DNA of 64,000 nucleotides from an uncultured Aquimarina sp. (GTDB taxonomy: Bacteria > Bacteroidota > Bacteroidia > Flavobacteriales > Flavobacteriaceae), in assembly GCA_947489685.1 (NCBI GenBank), contig CANLEM010000002.1, forward strand, positions 744,001-808,000. The letters run 5' to 3'. The notes below the pieces were generated by a model. That model was given only the letters and a program-made list of their open reading frames with translations, was not told the DNA's origin and searched no databases. Numbering within the stretch: the stretch's first letter is position 1; each line of letters begins with the position of its first letter. Position numbers and translations under genes: made by a program. Below, in pieces: positions 16,131 through 24,402 of this stretch.

Positions 16131-19100
16131 TTAAAATTGCTCTCCAATCGGTCCGTCACCGCCACCAGTGGATTTATTAACAATTATGGGCATAGTTTTT
16201 AATACAATCTGGCCAGTACGTGTATCGGTATAGGTAACACTTAACTCGTATTCTCCATTTTCGTTAACTCCAACAGTATAGCTAGATCCACTGCCCACAT
16301 TACGCGTCCAGGACGGGTTACTTAATCTCCATAATTTCCATTGGGTTCGTGTATAGTATCCCGAACCACCACTCACACCAGTAATGTTAAATCGCACACT
16401 TGGTGTAGAATTGTTAAGAGATGCATTACCAGGAGTAACGCTAACCACCATAGGGTTATACGATTTAACCGTATAATCGGTATCTCTGTAATGTGTAGGT
16501 TGTACTTTGGTATCGATCACCCTTAATTTTACAGTATAAGTTCCTGCATTTATAAAACGATATGACATCCCTGTTCCTGTAGCACTTTGTTTGGCGCCGT
16601 TGATAAACCATTCGTATCTGCGCTGACCCGATCCCCCAGCAAATCCAGTACCGCTAAAAGACACTGTTGTTCCCTTTACAATATGTGGTTTACCACTGAT
16701 CGCATGACCGATCAAAGGATTGTATACGCGTAGTATTCTTTGATTACTGTTTGCCGATTTACCACTTTCATTATCTATAACTTTAAAATACACGGTGTAG
16801 GTTCCGTTTGTAGGGAAATTATAAGTATAACTAGTAGTAGTGGTACTTTGTTTGCTTCCATTTACGTACCATTCATATCGTAAATTTCCTGATCCTCCAC
16901 TAACATTAGAAGCTGTATAGGTAACCTGTGTTCCTTCAATAATATATGGATATGGATCACTAATCGTTGGCGTAGCCAAAGGAGGGTATTGTACGGATAC
17001 CACAAGTGTTTTACTTACTGATCTTTTGGTTTGCGTATCGTATGCCAATACATAAATAGTATACTCACCCTCGCTAGTAAATGTTTTGGTAAATGTAGCA
17101 CTAGTATCGCACTGCTCTTGGATACCATTTACCTTCCAGGTATACAAAAATTGACCAGTACCGCCAGCAAAACTAGCCGTGAAGCTTATTGGTTTATTAG
17201 GTGTTACTAGACCAGGAGAGGTTACATTAATAGTAAAGGCCCCATATTGATCAGTCTGCTGATTTGCGTAATTGTAGTTTGTTTTTTGCACAATATGCTC
17301 ATCTTGATCCAATACATATTGCAATCTATTTAAATCATCATATTTATAATACACCGTTTGCCCTTGCGGGTTCGTCATGGTTGTCACTCCAACCAAGGGG
17401 TCATAGGTATACCCGCTTATTTGCGCATTTGCAAAATAAGCATGGTCTCTTAAATCTTTAAAAAGACTACGCATGGTGTTCTCTTTTGCTGCCGTATTTT
17501 CGGTATCCGAAGTTGTCTTTAATTGATTAATCAAAGTTGTTACTGCAGCAGGAATACCCGTATAGCTGGCATTTTCTATTTTTACTATAGGTTGGGTATT
17601 ATTATACCCCCAGATGTACATAATACGACTACCACTTTCTTGAGAAACTTCTAGTGGATTACCGTGATGATCATACTTATGATATATAAGACGTGGTTCT
17701 GGAGTTTTAGTTCCTTTTGCGATTTTAGTAATCTCAGGAAGGATAATACTATTACCCCAATCCTTAAATTGGGTAACTTGAGTTCCTAAAACAACACCAT
17801 TTTTTGCTGTCTTGGTTTCTATAGGAATCGTAATTTTATTTTGAGCTACCAAAAGATTATGTACCGTACTACTTTTATCATATGGATAGGTATGGGTAGT
17901 GGTCATTGTACTCCCATTACTATCTGTGGTCGTTTGGGTTTTAAGATGCCCATAAGGGTTATCATAGGTATATGTGCTGTTTTGAGTAATTGTTTTGTTA
18001 TTGTGTATTTGTTCTTGTGTTGAAGATAACAAAGGGTATAGCTCTGAACGATTAACATATTTTGTTGTTTGATACAAATCAGGTCTATAGGTATAGGTTA
18101 TTAAATGACCTCCAGAATTATAGTAATACCCTATCTGTCCCGTTTTTAAATTATACGAATTTAGGTTACTAGATATACCATTAAATCTTTCTAAAGGTCC
18201 GTATACATTTGTAGTTACGGCAACTGGATTATACGAAGTATTATCTTTTTTAAATGATTCTTGCTTGAGCACTAGTCCTTTTCTCCAATTTCGTTTTTCT
18301 GTTGGAGCAAAAGGGTAATTCTCGGTTGGACTAATAACTCCCGAAAACTCATATCTGGTTTTTAGTTGCTCTCCAGAATTCCCTTCTTGATATTCTGAAA
18401 CTGATTTATAAAGTACTGGACTCCCTATATAGGTACTTAACGGTACATTGCTAGACGATGTTTTTCGCACTACATAGCATACTTTTGGTGGTTTTGAATG
18501 TAATGCGTTTCCTGTATAATTATGATATTCTGGCCTTTCGTATTTTGGGATAGAAAGATTAATTCCGGTTGATTTATTATTTTCATCATGGTACGAATAC
18601 CCCTTGGTAATACAATTGCCCTGGCCATCACAGGATTTCACCTTTGCGACCCTAATACCTCCAAATGGGATATTAGCAAATGTTGGCTCTTGCGGATTAG
18701 ATCCATTACCCGAAAAATATTTTAAATGCACACTAGCTACTGCCCTTGGTGAGTTGATTGGGTTTGAAACATTAGCTGGTCTTTCTACAAAGATTGTTAA
18801 CTCATAATCTCCAGGCACCAAGTTATATAGTGTTTTATCTAAATTCCTTGTCACAGGATTTTGTTCTGAGACTGCACCTTCACTTTTATAATTACATGTT
18901 GCTCCTGCTGTAGCACAAGGAATTAAGGTTGATTGCGTATCAACTCTTTTTAAAGTAGCGGTTGCTATTGCTCCTGAGCCAGAACCATGCAAATAATACC
19001 TAAGACTTATTGCTGCGGTTCCTCCTGGCGAGAATGATTTTGGTGTAAACGGGATTGTAATAAGCTCATTAACAAACTCAGTGCCTTCATAATTATCAGA

Positions 19101-20537
19101 CGTAACCACTACGTCTATTGGTGTATCCAAACGATCTTCAATCCCAATTTCACCTGTATCTTGTTGTCCAAAAACATCGTTTTGTTCATAAATGATCTCT
19201 GAAGATCCTTTTGTAGGATAAATAATTTTTTTTAGTGCACCTAAGCGGGTACTATTAAAATCTGGAGCTCTATTTGCATTTTCTGAAATCAAACTCCCCG
19301 TTGTATTTGTATTACCACTATAATACCCCCAATAATCCTGTTTATAATACGCTATATTATCGATAGGATCTCCAAAATATTCAAAACGATAATAGTTTTT
19401 TTCTTGTTGTGGATTATGTTTTCCTCTGTGAATCGCTTCTAATAATTTATATTTAGTAGTTTCATTTCTGTAAGAAAAACCATATTGCATTATATTTTGC
19501 CCTAACGAGTTTACTACTTTTACCGCATCAAGAGTTACTGGGTTTTGACCTTCAGAAGTATCTAATGGGTCCTTAATTGTGTATTCAAAATTTATAGTTT
19601 CTTTAGGAGTTGAAATTGTACTCACCATTAAGCCGAGAGTTTCTGTAAATGTTGTTGTACTAGAAATCCCTGATAAGTTGGCTTCATTTTGACAAAGTGT
19701 AACATTGGATGAAAAGGGAAGTACTTTTGCCCAGGAATCTGAATATAATCTTTGACTTGTATGATAATTTATATAGGTAAAAGTGATTTCTTTATTATTG
19801 GGCAATTCAATTCTATTTAACACCCAAGCCGAGGTATAGGGGATAGGAGCACCTCCAGTATTGTTGATTACTTCTTGAGATGATGTCTCTTTGTCGATAA
19901 AATAATACTTTATCCCTTTATCATCGATTAGTTCAAAACCACCATTATTTGGTAGTCTATTTAACTTGTAATTTTTATACGGTGCAAAAACAGCTTCCCC
20001 ATTATGATTAAAGTAAAACGTTGCTGACAAGGAGCCTACACTGATCATATATTTGTCAGACTCTGTATCCCAGCGTCCAGAAGCTGATTCTCGAATCAAC
20101 ATTCCTTGTTCTTCGACTGTCATCCCAACATCATTTGTATGAAACTGCGCTACTTTTTTACCAATTTCGTTAATGCCTATATAGCCTAATTGCCCCTCAT
20201 CGGCAATTCCGCGTATTTGCCGGGTAATCATTCCTTTTCCTACCAGATCCCAACCAAGACCCGTTGATCCAGGTATGGCCTCTACCATCAATCCCGAATA
20301 ATTATAGGATAATGAAATAGGCAAGCTCAATCCAGCTTCATTAATGGTATGCAGAGGAATATTATGATTAATTTTACCTGTAGAAAGGTTTACAGGAATT
20401 TCTCCATACTTTCCTAAACTTGCAGCTTCTGGCGAAACAGGAAAAATTTGTGGAGGTTTTGACAATTCCTGCCCCTCTTGAGCAAAAACTGATAACCCCA
20501 GAAAAACCAGAGCTAATAACGTAATAAGATATTTCAT
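16131..20537 (-). CDS. Secreted SpvB/TcB-like YD-repeat companion with PKD-like tail (Module B)
   Basis: A 1468-residue protein. The signal peptide is MKYLITLLALVFLGLSVFAQ. The N-terminal half (SPEAASLGKYGEIPV, GLGWDLVGKG) parallels the Module A companion. YD-type repeats occur about 970-1095 (YIWGYNN, YTYDPLVGVTTMTNPQG, YKYDDLNRLQYV). From about residue 1100 to the end there are four PKD/Ig-like beta-sandwich repeats of about 90 residues, each with a GGSG(Q/N)xxYxWxVNG core. The Module A companion has no such tail and stops right after the YD region. The stop lies 20 bases before the Module B toxin start. A role in forming or anchoring the RHS shell is inferred. Confidence 0.87.
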   Translation of the reverse strand: MKYLITLLALVFLGLSVFAQEGQELSKPPQIFPVSPEAASLGKYGEIPVNLSTGKINHNIPLHTINEAGLSLPISLSYNYSGLMVEAIPGSTGLGWDLVGKGMITRQIRGIADEGQLGYIGINEIGKKVAQFHTNDVGMTVEEQGMLIRESASGRWDTESDKYMISVGSLSATFYFNHNGEAVFAPYKNYKLNRLPNNGGFELIDDKGIKYYFIDKETSSQEVINNTGGAPIPYTSAWVLNRIELPNNKEITFTYINYHTSQRLYSDSWAKVLPFSSNVTLCQNEANLSGISSTTTFTETLGLMVSTISTPKETINFEYTIKDPLDTSEGQNPVTLDAVKVVNSLGQNIMQYGFSYRNETTKYKLLEAIHRGKHNPQQEKNYYRFEYFGDPIDNIAYYKQDYWGYYSGNTNTTGSLISENANRAPDFNSTRLGALKKIIYPTKGSSEIIYEQNDVFGQQDTGEIGIEDRLDTPIDVVVTSDNYEGTEFVNELITIPFTPKSFSPGGTAAISLRYYLHGSGSGAIATATLKRVDTQSTLIPCATAGATCNYKSEGAVSEQNPVTRNLDKTLYNLVPGDYELTIFVERPANVSNPINSPRAVASVHLKYFSGNGSNPQEPTFANIPFGGIRVAKVKSCDGQGNCITKGYSYHDENNKSTGINLSIPKYERPEYHNYTGNALHSKPPKVCYVVRKTSSSNVPLSTYIGSPVLYKSVSEYQEGNSGEQLKTRYEFSGVISPTENYPFAPTEKRNWRKGLVLKQESFKKDNTSYNPVAVTTNVYGPLERFNGISSNLNSYNLKTGQIGYYYNSGGHLITYTYRPDLYQTTKYVNRSELYPLLSSTQEQIHNNKTITQNSTYTYDNPYGHLKTQTTTDSNGSTMTTTHTYPYDKSSTVHNLLVAQNKITIPIETKTAKNGVVLGTQVTQFKDWGNSIILPEITKIAKGTKTPEPRLIYHKYDHHGNPLEVSQESGSRIMYIWGYNNTQPIVKIENASYTGIPAAVTTLINQLKTTSDTENTAAKENTMRSLFKDLRDHAYFANAQISGYTYDPLVGVTTMTNPQGQTVYYKYDDLNRLQYVLDQDEHIVQKTNYNYANQQTDQYGAFTINVTSPGLVTPNKPISFTASFAGGTGQFLYTWKVNGIQEQCDTSATFTKTFTSEGEYTIYVLAYDTQTKRSVSKTLVVSVQYPPLATPTISDPYPYIIEGTQVTYTASNVSGGSGNLRYEWYVNGSKQSTTTTSYTYNFPTNGTYTVYFKVIDNESGKSANSNQRILRVYNPLIGHAISGKPHIVKGTTVSFSGTGFAGGSGQRRYEWFINGAKQSATGTGMSYRFINAGTYTVKLRVIDTKVQPTHYRDTDYTVKSYNPMVVSVTPGNASLNNSTPSVRFNITGVSGGSGYYTRTQWKLWRLSNPSWTRNVGSGSSYTVGVNENGEYELSVTYTDTRTGQIVLKTMPIIVNKSTGGGDGPIGEQF

Positions 20538-20661
20538 AAAAGTGATTAAAATTAGAATTGCGTATTGCTTCTCGTAATCAAACTCTCATCTTCATGAAAG
20601 TTGATTTCTTTATTTTGATTTGTAATGATTTATTGAGATGATTGTACTTTTTTGTTCGCGA

Positions 20662-20695
20662 CAAATATAGAGGTCACTAGAGGGATAAAACAAAA
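20662..20695 (-). promoter_or_regulatory. Promoter of Module B
   Basis: On the minus strand, TTTTG (20691-20695), 21 bases, then TATATTTG (20662-20669), an exact TAnnTTTG match. The leader to the ATG at 20537 is about 120 bases. Confidence 0.65.
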
Positions 20696-20715
20696 GAAGT
20701 AAACCGCCTTTCAAG

Positions 20716-20734
20716 GAAAACACAGTGTGTTTTC
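20716..20734. promoter_or_regulatory. GAAAACA dyad upstream of the Module B promoter
   Basis: A 9-bp perfect inverted repeat with one central base (GAAAACACA-G-TGTGTTTTC). It lies about 20 bases upstream of the -33 element of Module B, the usual place for an activator site. A related dyad with reversed half-site order lies at 22706-22724. The binding protein is unknown; the adjacent AraC-type regulator is the obvious candidate. Confidence 0.5.
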
Positions 20735-20882
20735 TGGGAATCAAAGACTATTTAAATAAAACATATGTGTTTGATAATTAGAGAGAGATTTTTATCGAAA
20801 ACTACCGGATTTTCAATAACAAATATTCTTCCTATAATTTTCTGCAGTACTTCATCCAAAAAAAGGTATCAAAAATCAAAAA

Positions 20883-20914
20883 TTGGTTTTTTCTTATGTA
20901 AATCGATAGATTTG
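20883..20914 (+). promoter_or_regulatory. Promoter of the first TPR-AraC regulator gene
   Basis: TTGG (20883-20886), 20 bases, then TAGATTTG (20907-20914). It fits the Bacteroidota consensus and gives a short leader of about 14 bases before the ATG at 20935. Confidence 0.6.
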
Positions 20915-20934
20915 TTGAACAAAATTATCCCCAG

Positions 20935-22701
20935 ATGTTACATATCCTTTTATTGTTAGCTATAAAAAAACGGTATTTTATACATTTCTTTATAATCATA
21001 TTAGCTTTCTTCAATACCTCACATCTTTTTGCTTATCAAAACTCTTCTGACAGTTTATCAACCAAAGAGTATGCATATCTACAAAAAATGGTGTTTAAAA
21101 ATGCCAGAGACTCTATAAAAGGAATTGCATATGCTCAGTCTTATCTTTTTAAAGCAAAAAAAGATGTAGATACTATCAAAATAGTGAATGGATACTATTA
21201 TATGTTTGGTATTATTAGAGATAAAGAAATTACAGAAAAATACATAGATAGTATGATTCTGTATTCTAAGCATCTAAGAACAAAAAATTATCCTGCACTA
21301 GCATACTATAACAAAGGAAAAATAGAATATAATAAAGGACATTTTAAAAATGCTCTTGATCTATATCTTAAAACGAATGAAAAAGCAGAAGAATTTGAGA
21401 ATACCACACTTTTTTATGCAAGTAAAAAAAGTATTGGGGTTTTAAAAAGTAGGATTGGGGAACATCAAAATGCATTAACAGACCTTAAAGAATGCTTTCG
21501 GCACTATTCAAAACTTAAAAAGAGCAAGCCGGGGACATATTTAAGTACGCTATCTGCTCTATCAGGAACTTATAGTTTGAATAGAAAATTAGATTCGGCA
21601 ACGATTCTTAATAGACTTGGGTATAAAGAATGTGTAGCGTTTAACAAACATGATTTAAAGTATTATTTTACACTAAACGAAGGAATTAATTTATTTTATA
21701 GAAAGAATTTTACCACAGCCAAAGATAGCTTATCAAATGTTATTGAGGAGTTAAAAACTAATGACGATAAGGCCAATCTTTCTATAGCCTACTTTTTTTT
21801 CGGAAAAACATTAACGGCATTAGGCAAAGAAAAAGAAGCTATTGCAGCACATATTAAGGTAGACGATATATTTCAGGAAATATCTGAGATTATGCCTAAT
21901 AATCGAGAGAATTATGAAATTTTAATTAATTATTACAAAAGTTTAGGAGACAAGGATAATCAATTAAAATATATCCAACGATTAATTACGGTAGATAGCG
22001 TACTGCATACCAATTATCGATATTTAATGAAAGTTGTAGTACAAAATTATGATACCCCAAGATTACTTTCCGAAAAACAAAAAATTATAGATAGTTTAGA
22101 AACCGGAAAAAAAACATCGCATACGATTATTATTATATTGGCCATTATTAGTCTTTTATTGCTTTTCTTATGGTTAATTAATCGAGATAGACAAGAGCAA
22201 TATAAGCGTCGTTTTGAAGAGCTTTATCATAAACAAGACAGTCGCAAAAATCAAAACACTCAACCAGTATCGCTAAAAGAAAAAACAAAACTCGCTATCC
22301 CAGAAGAAAGTATAAAAGATATTCTTAACCAATTGGTAATTTTTGAAAATGAATTAGGGTTTATGCGATCAGATCTATCCGTAAACTTCTTGGCAAAGCA
22401 ATTTGGAACCAATTCTAAATACTTGTCTAAAATTATCAACACCTATAAGAAGAAATCATTTAATCAGTATATCAACGAGCTAAGAATACATCAATCTATA
22501 AGTAAACTTAAAACAGATTCTAAATTCAGGAACTATACCATAAAGGCAATTGCTCAAGAAATGGGTTTTAACACTACAGATGCTTTCTCAAAAGCTTTTT
22601 ATAAACAAAACGGAATCCATCCTTCTTATTTTATAAAAGAATTACAAAAGCAGATTGAAACTAATCATAACTTTAACAAGCCAACAAACACATCACTTTG
22701 A
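20935..22701 (+). CDS. TPR-containing, membrane-anchored AraC-type regulator (copy 1)
   Basis: A 588-residue protein. A signal or anchor segment at about 14-33 is followed by a long helical region with TPR-like repeats (about 45-380). One transmembrane helix follows (about 396-415, IIIILAIISLLLLFLWLI), then a charged linker. A C-terminal AraC-type HTH domain (about 450-575) contains FGTNSKYLSKIINTYK and AIAQEMGFNTTDAFSKAF, the two HTH units. The layout implies that extracytoplasmic TPRs sense a ligand and the cytoplasmic HTH binds DNA. It is read away from Module B and precedes a GG-leader peptide gene by 246 bases. A paralogue at 59295-61016 has the same domain order and the same type of downstream peptide. 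Confidence 0.87.
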   Translation: MLHILLLLAIKKRYFIHFFIIILAFFNTSHLFAYQNSSDSLSTKEYAYLQKMVFKNARDSIKGIAYAQSYLFKAKKDVDTIKIVNGYYYMFGIIRDKEITEKYIDSMILYSKHLRTKNYPALAYYNKGKIEYNKGHFKNALDLYLKTNEKAEEFENTTLFYASKKSIGVLKSRIGEHQNALTDLKECFRHYSKLKKSKPGTYLSTLSALSGTYSLNRKLDSATILNRLGYKECVAFNKHDLKYYFTLNEGINLFYRKNFTTAKDSLSNVIEELKTNDDKANLSIAYFFFGKTLTALGKEKEAIAAHIKVDDIFQEISEIMPNNRENYEILINYYKSLGDKDNQLKYIQRLITVDSVLHTNYRYLMKVVVQNYDTPRLLSEKQKIIDSLETGKKTSHTIIIILAIISLLLLFLWLINRDRQEQYKRRFEELYHKQDSRKNQNTQPVSLKEKTKLAIPEESIKDILNQLVIFENELGFMRSDLSVNFLAKQFGTNSKYLSKIINTYKKKSFNQYINELRIHQSISKLKTDSKFRNYTIKAIAQEMGFNTTDAFSKAFYKQNGIHPSYFIKELQKQIETNHNFNKPTNTSL

Positions 22702-22705
22702 CACT

Positions 22706-22724
22706 CTGTTTTCAGGGAAAACAG
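22706..22724. promoter_or_regulatory. TGTTTTC/GAAAACA dyad between the regulator and the peptide gene
   Basis: Perfect 8-bp arms CTGTTTTC and GAAAACAG separated by AGG, extended by ACAC...GTGT with one bulge. It begins just after the regulator stop codon. It could be a regulator-binding site for the peptide promoter or an RNA hairpin; there is no U tract for termination. It uses the same half-site as the dyad at 20716-20734. Confidence 0.45.
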
Positions 22725-22947
22725 GTGTAAATCCATAAAAAAAATGTGATTTAACCGTATTACTAATTATATTTGATCTGTGAAAAAATAACCCCAATTA
22801 AATTAAACAATTTACATAGCATTAATAATTCAGATGTTCGTAATCACTATTATAGGTGTTCAAATGACATGCCAATAAAAATTACTTTTTACTTATTTTA
22901 TAGTAGACCGAATACTGTAAAGTTTATCAAAAACAAATTTACTTAAT

Positions 22948-23115
22948 ATGAAAAACACAAAATTAAATTTAAGCAAAATCGTAATTACGAAATTAGACAA
23001 CCTACGTAGCATTGAAGGGGGTGCACCTACTTGTGATACTAAGTTTAGCAAAAGTTGTACTGCAAAACAGACTGAAGACGGTGGTTTCACAGAAGAAGGA
23101 ACGCTTGATTGTTAA
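22948..23115 (+). CDS. GG-leader small peptide, RiPP-precursor-like (copy 1)
   Basis: A 55-residue open frame from the ATG at 22948. The leader reads MKNTKLNLSKIVITKLDNL and ends with IEGG at residues 22-25. The following 30-residue part holds three Cys (CDTKFSKSC, final C) with Thr and Ser. This leader pattern (KxxLxLxKxxITxLxxL...GG) is that of the Bacteroidota family annotated as natural-product or class I lanthipeptide precursors. No modifying enzyme or peptidase-containing transporter lies nearby in this window, so maturation would depend on genes elsewhere. A paralogous peptide follows the second TPR-AraC regulator at 61166. Signalling, bacteriocin or lanthipeptide roles are all possible. 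Confidence 0.75.
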   Translation: MKNTKLNLSKIVITKLDNLRSIEGGAPTCDTKFSKSCTAKQTEDGGFTEEGTLDC

Positions 23116-23311
23116 ACATTGTCTGTAAAAAATTAACCGAGAAAAACATTTGTTACAAGGTTCATTAGCCTGTAGGCTATTAAAACATCTAGTCTAAATT
23201 CAAATTCTTTATACTGGGGGATACCGACACCGAAACAAAGGGCAATATTATTTTTACCGAAGAGGAACGAAAATCCTCTAATGCTTTAAAATTTTATTGG
23301 TCTAAGACCAA

Positions 23312-23350
23312 TAAAAAAAGCTATGCCTTAATGAGCATAGCTTTTGTTTT
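23312..23350 (-). terminator. Terminator of the 23370-23750 gene
   Basis: Perfect 11-bp stem AAAAGCTATGC (23316-23326) with GCATAGCTTTT (23335-23345) and A/T runs on both sides. It lies just past the stop at 23370 on the minus strand and is almost identical to the hairpin at 12131-12172. A second perfect 9-bp hairpin (23294-23314, TTATTGGTC/GACCAATAA) abuts it. Confidence 0.75.
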
Positions 23351-23369
23351 TATAACCGCAATATACTGT

Positions 23370-23750
23370 TTACACCAACTTAATATCCTCTTTAAAGAGC
23401 ATATGTATATACTCGGCATGGATCTCTGCATTATGTTTATTCTCTAAACAATGAAATAATAAATGGATCAGCCCATAATCTCCTAAACTATCTCTGTATT
23501 CGTGTTTTTCTTTATTTTTTACCCACAAGACAAAAGAACACAAATGTCCTATCTCACCCAATTTTTGAGGATCCATTAAACATTTTCGAAACGCATCCAA
23601 AGTCATAGAGGCATACTCGTTATATTTTCGCTTACAAAAATTATAGTCAAACGTATGTTTATACGATTGTAATTTTCTGTTTTGTATTTCATAGTTTATA
23701 CCACTCATAGCATAGTCATTTACATTTAGGTAATTTATTATCATCGTCAT
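23370..23750 (-). CDS. Hypothetical protein behind a palindrome-bracketed promoter
   Basis: A 126-residue soluble protein with no signal peptide. It is rich in Tyr, His, Cys and Lys (YNFCKRKYNEYASMTLDAFRK, HLLFHCLENKHNAEIHAEYIH). The helical C-terminal part with several His could bind metal. No family recognised. Initiation could be at 23750 or at the second Met at 23744. Its promoter carries two near-identical palindromes, which points to tight repression. It is read divergently from a small gene at 24171. Confidence 0.7.
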   Translation of the reverse strand: MTMIINYLNVNDYAMSGINYEIQNRKLQSYKHTFDYNFCKRKYNEYASMTLDAFRKCLMDPQKLGEIGHLCSFVLWVKNKEKHEYRDSLGDYGLIHLLFHCLENKHNAEIHAEYIHMLFKEDIKLV

Positions 23751-24170
23751 TAGATTTGCGGTTACTTATATTTTTACAAATCGTATGCCAAGACTTTAAA
23801 AAAATAACTTAATAAAGTGTGAAAAAATCTTAAAATTCTAAATTAAGACGGAAATCAGTTGTTTGGAATAATTCCAATTCAAAGATACAAAATTTGGAAT
23901 TATTCCAATATCTAAAAATCAATATTTATCAAAATTTAACCTTCATACCGCTATTACAGACTCTATCAAGGAGTTCTTAAAAAACACTGTTTTACAGATA
24001 GTTACACCCCTTTTCTTTCTTTTATTGTTAATAAAACCTAATAAGTTTATTTTCAAAAAAACAGTTTGTCTATTACATTTACTATATGAATTTGATACAT
24101 TCTGGTATGTTTTTTGGGGAAAGAACTACTTGAATAAGAAAATTGGGAAATACAAATCAAATCGTAAATT
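23751..24170. other. Regulatory intergenic region
   Basis: 420 bases holding the minus-strand promoter with its two palindromes (23863-23908). Further along, a short dyad AAAACA-C-TGTTTT (23981-23993) recalls the GAAAACA sites. No gene seen. Confidence 0.6.
23863..23908 (-). promoter_or_regulatory. Promoter bracketed by two TTGGAAT-n-ATTCCAA operators
   Basis: Two 15-bp palindromes, TTGGAATAATTCCAA (23863-23877) and TTGGAATTATTCCAA (23894-23908), are 31 bases apart centre to centre. Between them, on the minus strand, lies TATCTTTG (23880-23887), a perfect TAnnTTTG element. The -33 TTG falls in the upstream palindrome and the expected transcription start in the downstream one. A dimeric repressor bound here would block the promoter of the 23370-23750 gene. 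The cognate regulator is not identified. Confidence 0.65.
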
Positions 24171-24326
24171 ATGCAGTATAAAGTAATTGATGCAAAAAGC
24201 CAGTATTTTGGTAAAGTATTGGATTTCGAATCCTGCTCCACCTTAAGTGATCTAGGAGGCGTGCTTTTAAAAATTGAAAGAAACAGAGTTTCACTTTTTA
24301 AATTTAATGAAGTAGAATTAGTATAA
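24171..24326 (+). CDS. Small hypothetical protein (51 residues)
   Basis: ATG at 24171, stop at 24324-24326. The 51-residue product (MQYKVIDAKSQYFGK, then a DFESCSTLSDLGGVLL segment, ending FNEVELV) has a balanced amino-acid composition and the pattern of a small beta-rich protein. It has no signal peptide or membrane segment. It is read toward the lipoprotein gene at 24403, 76 bases downstream. No family recognised. The moderate confidence rests on coding-like composition and an otherwise empty gap. Confidence 0.5.
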   Translation: MQYKVIDAKSQYFGKVLDFESCSTLSDLGGVLLKIERNRVSLFKFNEVELV

Positions 24327-24402
24327 ACTACTATCACTTCTTTCTTACCCCAACTCGCATTCTTGTTTTTAAACTTAATAAGTAGTAGATATCGTTAACA
24401 AC

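Larger units (their letters stand above)
20538..20934. other. Divergent regulatory region between Module B and the TPR-AraC gene
   Basis: 397 bases holding two diverging promoters (20662-20695 minus, 20883-20914 plus) and a GAAAACA dyad (20716-20734). No convincing gene. Confidence 0.7.

Noticed and set aside
22893-23090. 65-codon minus-strand frame opposite the first GG-leader peptide
   Set aside because: It is antisense to the peptide gene, which has far better features (leader, GG, Cys core).
23218-23350. Possible gene remnant (DTDTETKGNIIFTEEERKS...)
   Set aside because: The frame has no start, runs through the two hairpins and shows no recognisable domain; it may be chance.
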